Below, one piece after another: positions 42,101-45,100 of a stretch of 52,871 nt of DNA. Both the position numbers and the translations under genes were made by a program. The notes beneath the pieces were generated by a model. That model was not told the origin of the DNA, did no database searches, and was given only the letters and a program-made list of their open reading frames with translations. Position 1 is the stretch's first letter. Every line of letters begins with the position of its first letter. Source of the stretch: Acanthaster planci (Eukaryota > Echinodermata > Asteroidea > Valvatida > Acanthasteridae); contig NW_019091712.1 in assembly GCF_001949145.1 (NCBI RefSeq), forward strand, positions 19,969 to 72,839, in the 5' to 3' direction.

Positions 42101-45100
42101 AGTGACTTGGCAGTCTTCAGCGTAATTTTACAAAAAAATAACAAAAATTATTCACAAAATACGAAGAGTGAGTTGCGTTTTTTTCCCATGCCGTTTATGT
42201 GAGAGTTGGCGATCACAAAAGGGTGGAATTTTATTTTGTCTTTAGTCTTGTGTCTCATGTTTTATTTCATATTTTTATGTACATCTTAATGTTGTTGTAT
42301 CGTATGATTCCTTTAATTTCTTCGACATAATAAATGAACAAATTAATGAATGAATTTCCACTTATGTTGAAAGAACATTCAATTCAAAGGCATGTTAACG
42401 TCCACCGTTTCGCGAGAGCCCGAAACGCGGCCACTGCTCTACTTGTGTTAGACTGGTTCCCGTCCCTACATTTTGTTTTCTTTTTTTCTTACTGAAATGA
42501 AACATATGAAAAGGGGCAGGAACCAGGCAACTGAATTATTCGTTCAATGATACTGTGATAAACGATCCGTCTATCAGATAACAAGGATGTATGCAGAAAC
42601 TGTGTAATGCTTAAATTATAACGTATCGCGTACAGCACGTCCTCTAACAGCTCGATTTAGATCAACGCTTGCTCGCACTATCATCTTGGGTATATATCAT
42701 ACCAGCGGTTTATTTTCGACGGGGCTTTCTGAGGAAACCAGTCTGCGATCGCGAATTGTTGATTTTTAGTCGTGCAACGGATACCAACGTATACACTACG
42801 TGCGGAATTCAAATAGGACGCTAATTTGAGAGTCATTGCAGTGATATTCCATTGCTCAACAATTGGTATCCAATGGAAAGGCCAAGTCCCTCCCCCCATT
42901 TTTGAGGGATTCCCAAGACGTAAGCGAGAGACGGACAAAAAACAGTTGACCTCTCTAGGTCGTGCTTCCGGAACCTTTAGATAGGAAAAACAACGTGCGA
43001 AAAGTTTAGAATTTGCAACTATTTTCCGTTCATTTGCATGTACCTCTTCAAAAGTCATCTCTAAAAATAGTTTTTGCAACATCCTCACTAGCAAATTAAT
43101 TTATAGAAACTAAAAGCTGGCTTGACCAGAAAGAGTAATTACATTCCGAAAATTGACCTATCACGTCCGAAAGTTTAAAATACACGACGACCAGTGCAAC
43201 TCGACGTAGTCGTACACAGACGAAGGTTCCAAAATTTTTAATGGTAATTTCAGGGTGAGAAATCGAAATAGAAACCGAGAACAAAATTAGTTTAGCAGCA
43301 TGCGGTTTTGGAAATAAAGTTACCCATCGACTGTAGGGAGGTAAATCTTCGTAACTTTATACGATCTCATAAAGTACAGGAAATGAAAATAAACGCACAT
43401 GAAAAAGGAGACCTATGAAGGATGCAGGAAGGGATTAGTCATTAATGAAATTCGTTTTCATCTATATGGAGGTGACTTTTTCACAATATTATTGGAATCA
43501 CAAAGCTAAAATTTTGACATGAGTTTTCCATATACTGTTTAAGTTTGAATTATTCCTCCAAAATTACGGATAGTGACAGGGTGATCCCGTGTCAAATCCC
43601 CCTTAACTGGCCGCGCGAGGGTCCCAGAAACTCGCTTCGTGACCCATTACTTTCCCCTAGTACCTGTGACGTAACAGGAAAGGCAAAGGCATTTCAGGAA
43701 GTGTAGCCTACCGTTGGTGGAGGTACGTGCATTTTCAATGCAATACGTTTTCGGTTAAACTTAGTGTGAATATACATGAAGATAATTCCAGGGAATTCAT
43801 GGTATCGAAAAAATTCACGGATACCACGAAACCCAATTTTATTTTGGAAGGGGGGGGCGGTGCCCGAAGAAAACAATGAAAGTGTCACATGGTTTCCAGC
43901 TCTCCATACGTACGTTTTTTGGGGTAGGCCTATGCTGTGTGTACGATGCTTTCATGCGTTTCGTTTCTATGGATAAAAAAAAATCGACCTTTAACATCAC
44001 CCACGTGTGCGTTGCGTTCGGCCATCAAAATTGCCCCGGGAGCGATTTGATGAATATGCAACGCCTGACGCATGTGTTGCAACGTTGACGTCCGTGGCAA
44101 GGCGACTTTCCCTGCACGTCAACAATAGACCGTATTCGCGGCGTCATCAATTTCAGTCTTATTCCTGAACGTAAAGTATAAATTTGATACCCGTCATGGG
44201 GTCTGACTGAAATTGTACAATATAGTCGGGTTCCTTGAATTTAACGTTCAACGTTAATTTAACAAATTTAACGCCATGAAAACGGTACTCCGCAGGTTAA
44301 GAAATTTGTCTGCTAAAGTTATACTTACGCTTCCGTGTCCCACCTCCTCGACCCCCACGACATGCATCTAAAATGTTGAGAACAGAGAAAAATAAAATAA
44401 GTACATGAGTAAATCATGTATGCTGTATATTTCACAGCTACAGATTTTTAAGCCAGAGAATTCATTGCAATAATAGGCCGTGTCCAAAGCGGGCTTCCAG
44501 AGCCACGGCTACGCCTATTGTAAATAAACAAATCTGTTCCACTCGCCGCACATTTGGCTCTTCTCTGTTCGGTTACAGAACAGATCGCCGTCAAATTAAA
44601 GTCCTGTCCTGGAACAAGATACGTCATGTCATAAGCAAGCCAGCTGTGCCTTTTCTGTCCATTTACGGTAGCGTCACTGTTTCCTGAAAGATATTCCTCT
44701 TTTGCTGTACAAGAACTCATTCAGTCTGGAGACCGCCAGTGAGAACCGAGGGCAAAGGTAAATTAAATATCCACAGTTTGATGCACACAAAATTCAAAAG
44801 TTGCTGATAAAAAAGCTCTAGATTAATTTTTATTTTACACCCAAAAACCGTACTTTTTACTATAGTAGTACTACAAAAGTGGAATCTCTTGTCAATATAC
44901 AGAGAAAAATTGACAGTAGAAATTTGCTGTCCCCAAACAGCAGCTTCTCTAATGCCAATTGACAATAGAATCTAACAGTTTTAACAGTATACCACTTTAA
45001 AACGGATGCCCTTTACAGAGAGCCAGGAATGGAAACAACAGTGTTAACCCATTGCCCTGGTGGAGAAGCTCACTGTTACCGGTGGCCGCTTGACAGACCA

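Larger units (their letters stand above)
36052..44328. other. 8.3-kb intron between exons 2 and 3, transposon-rich
   Basis: The largest intron of the gene. It holds MITE families A (two), B (one) and C (one), the 37.2-kb foldback, the 21-bp tandem repeat, the RT fragment and a LINE-like tail. No host exon with consensus splice sites and domain content was seen; a further symmetric microexon cannot be excluded. Confidence 0.65.

Noticed and set aside
42681-43094. 137-codon minus-strand ORF in intron 2
   Set aside because: No recognisable domain, no suitable phase-1 acceptor and donor, and random-looking composition.
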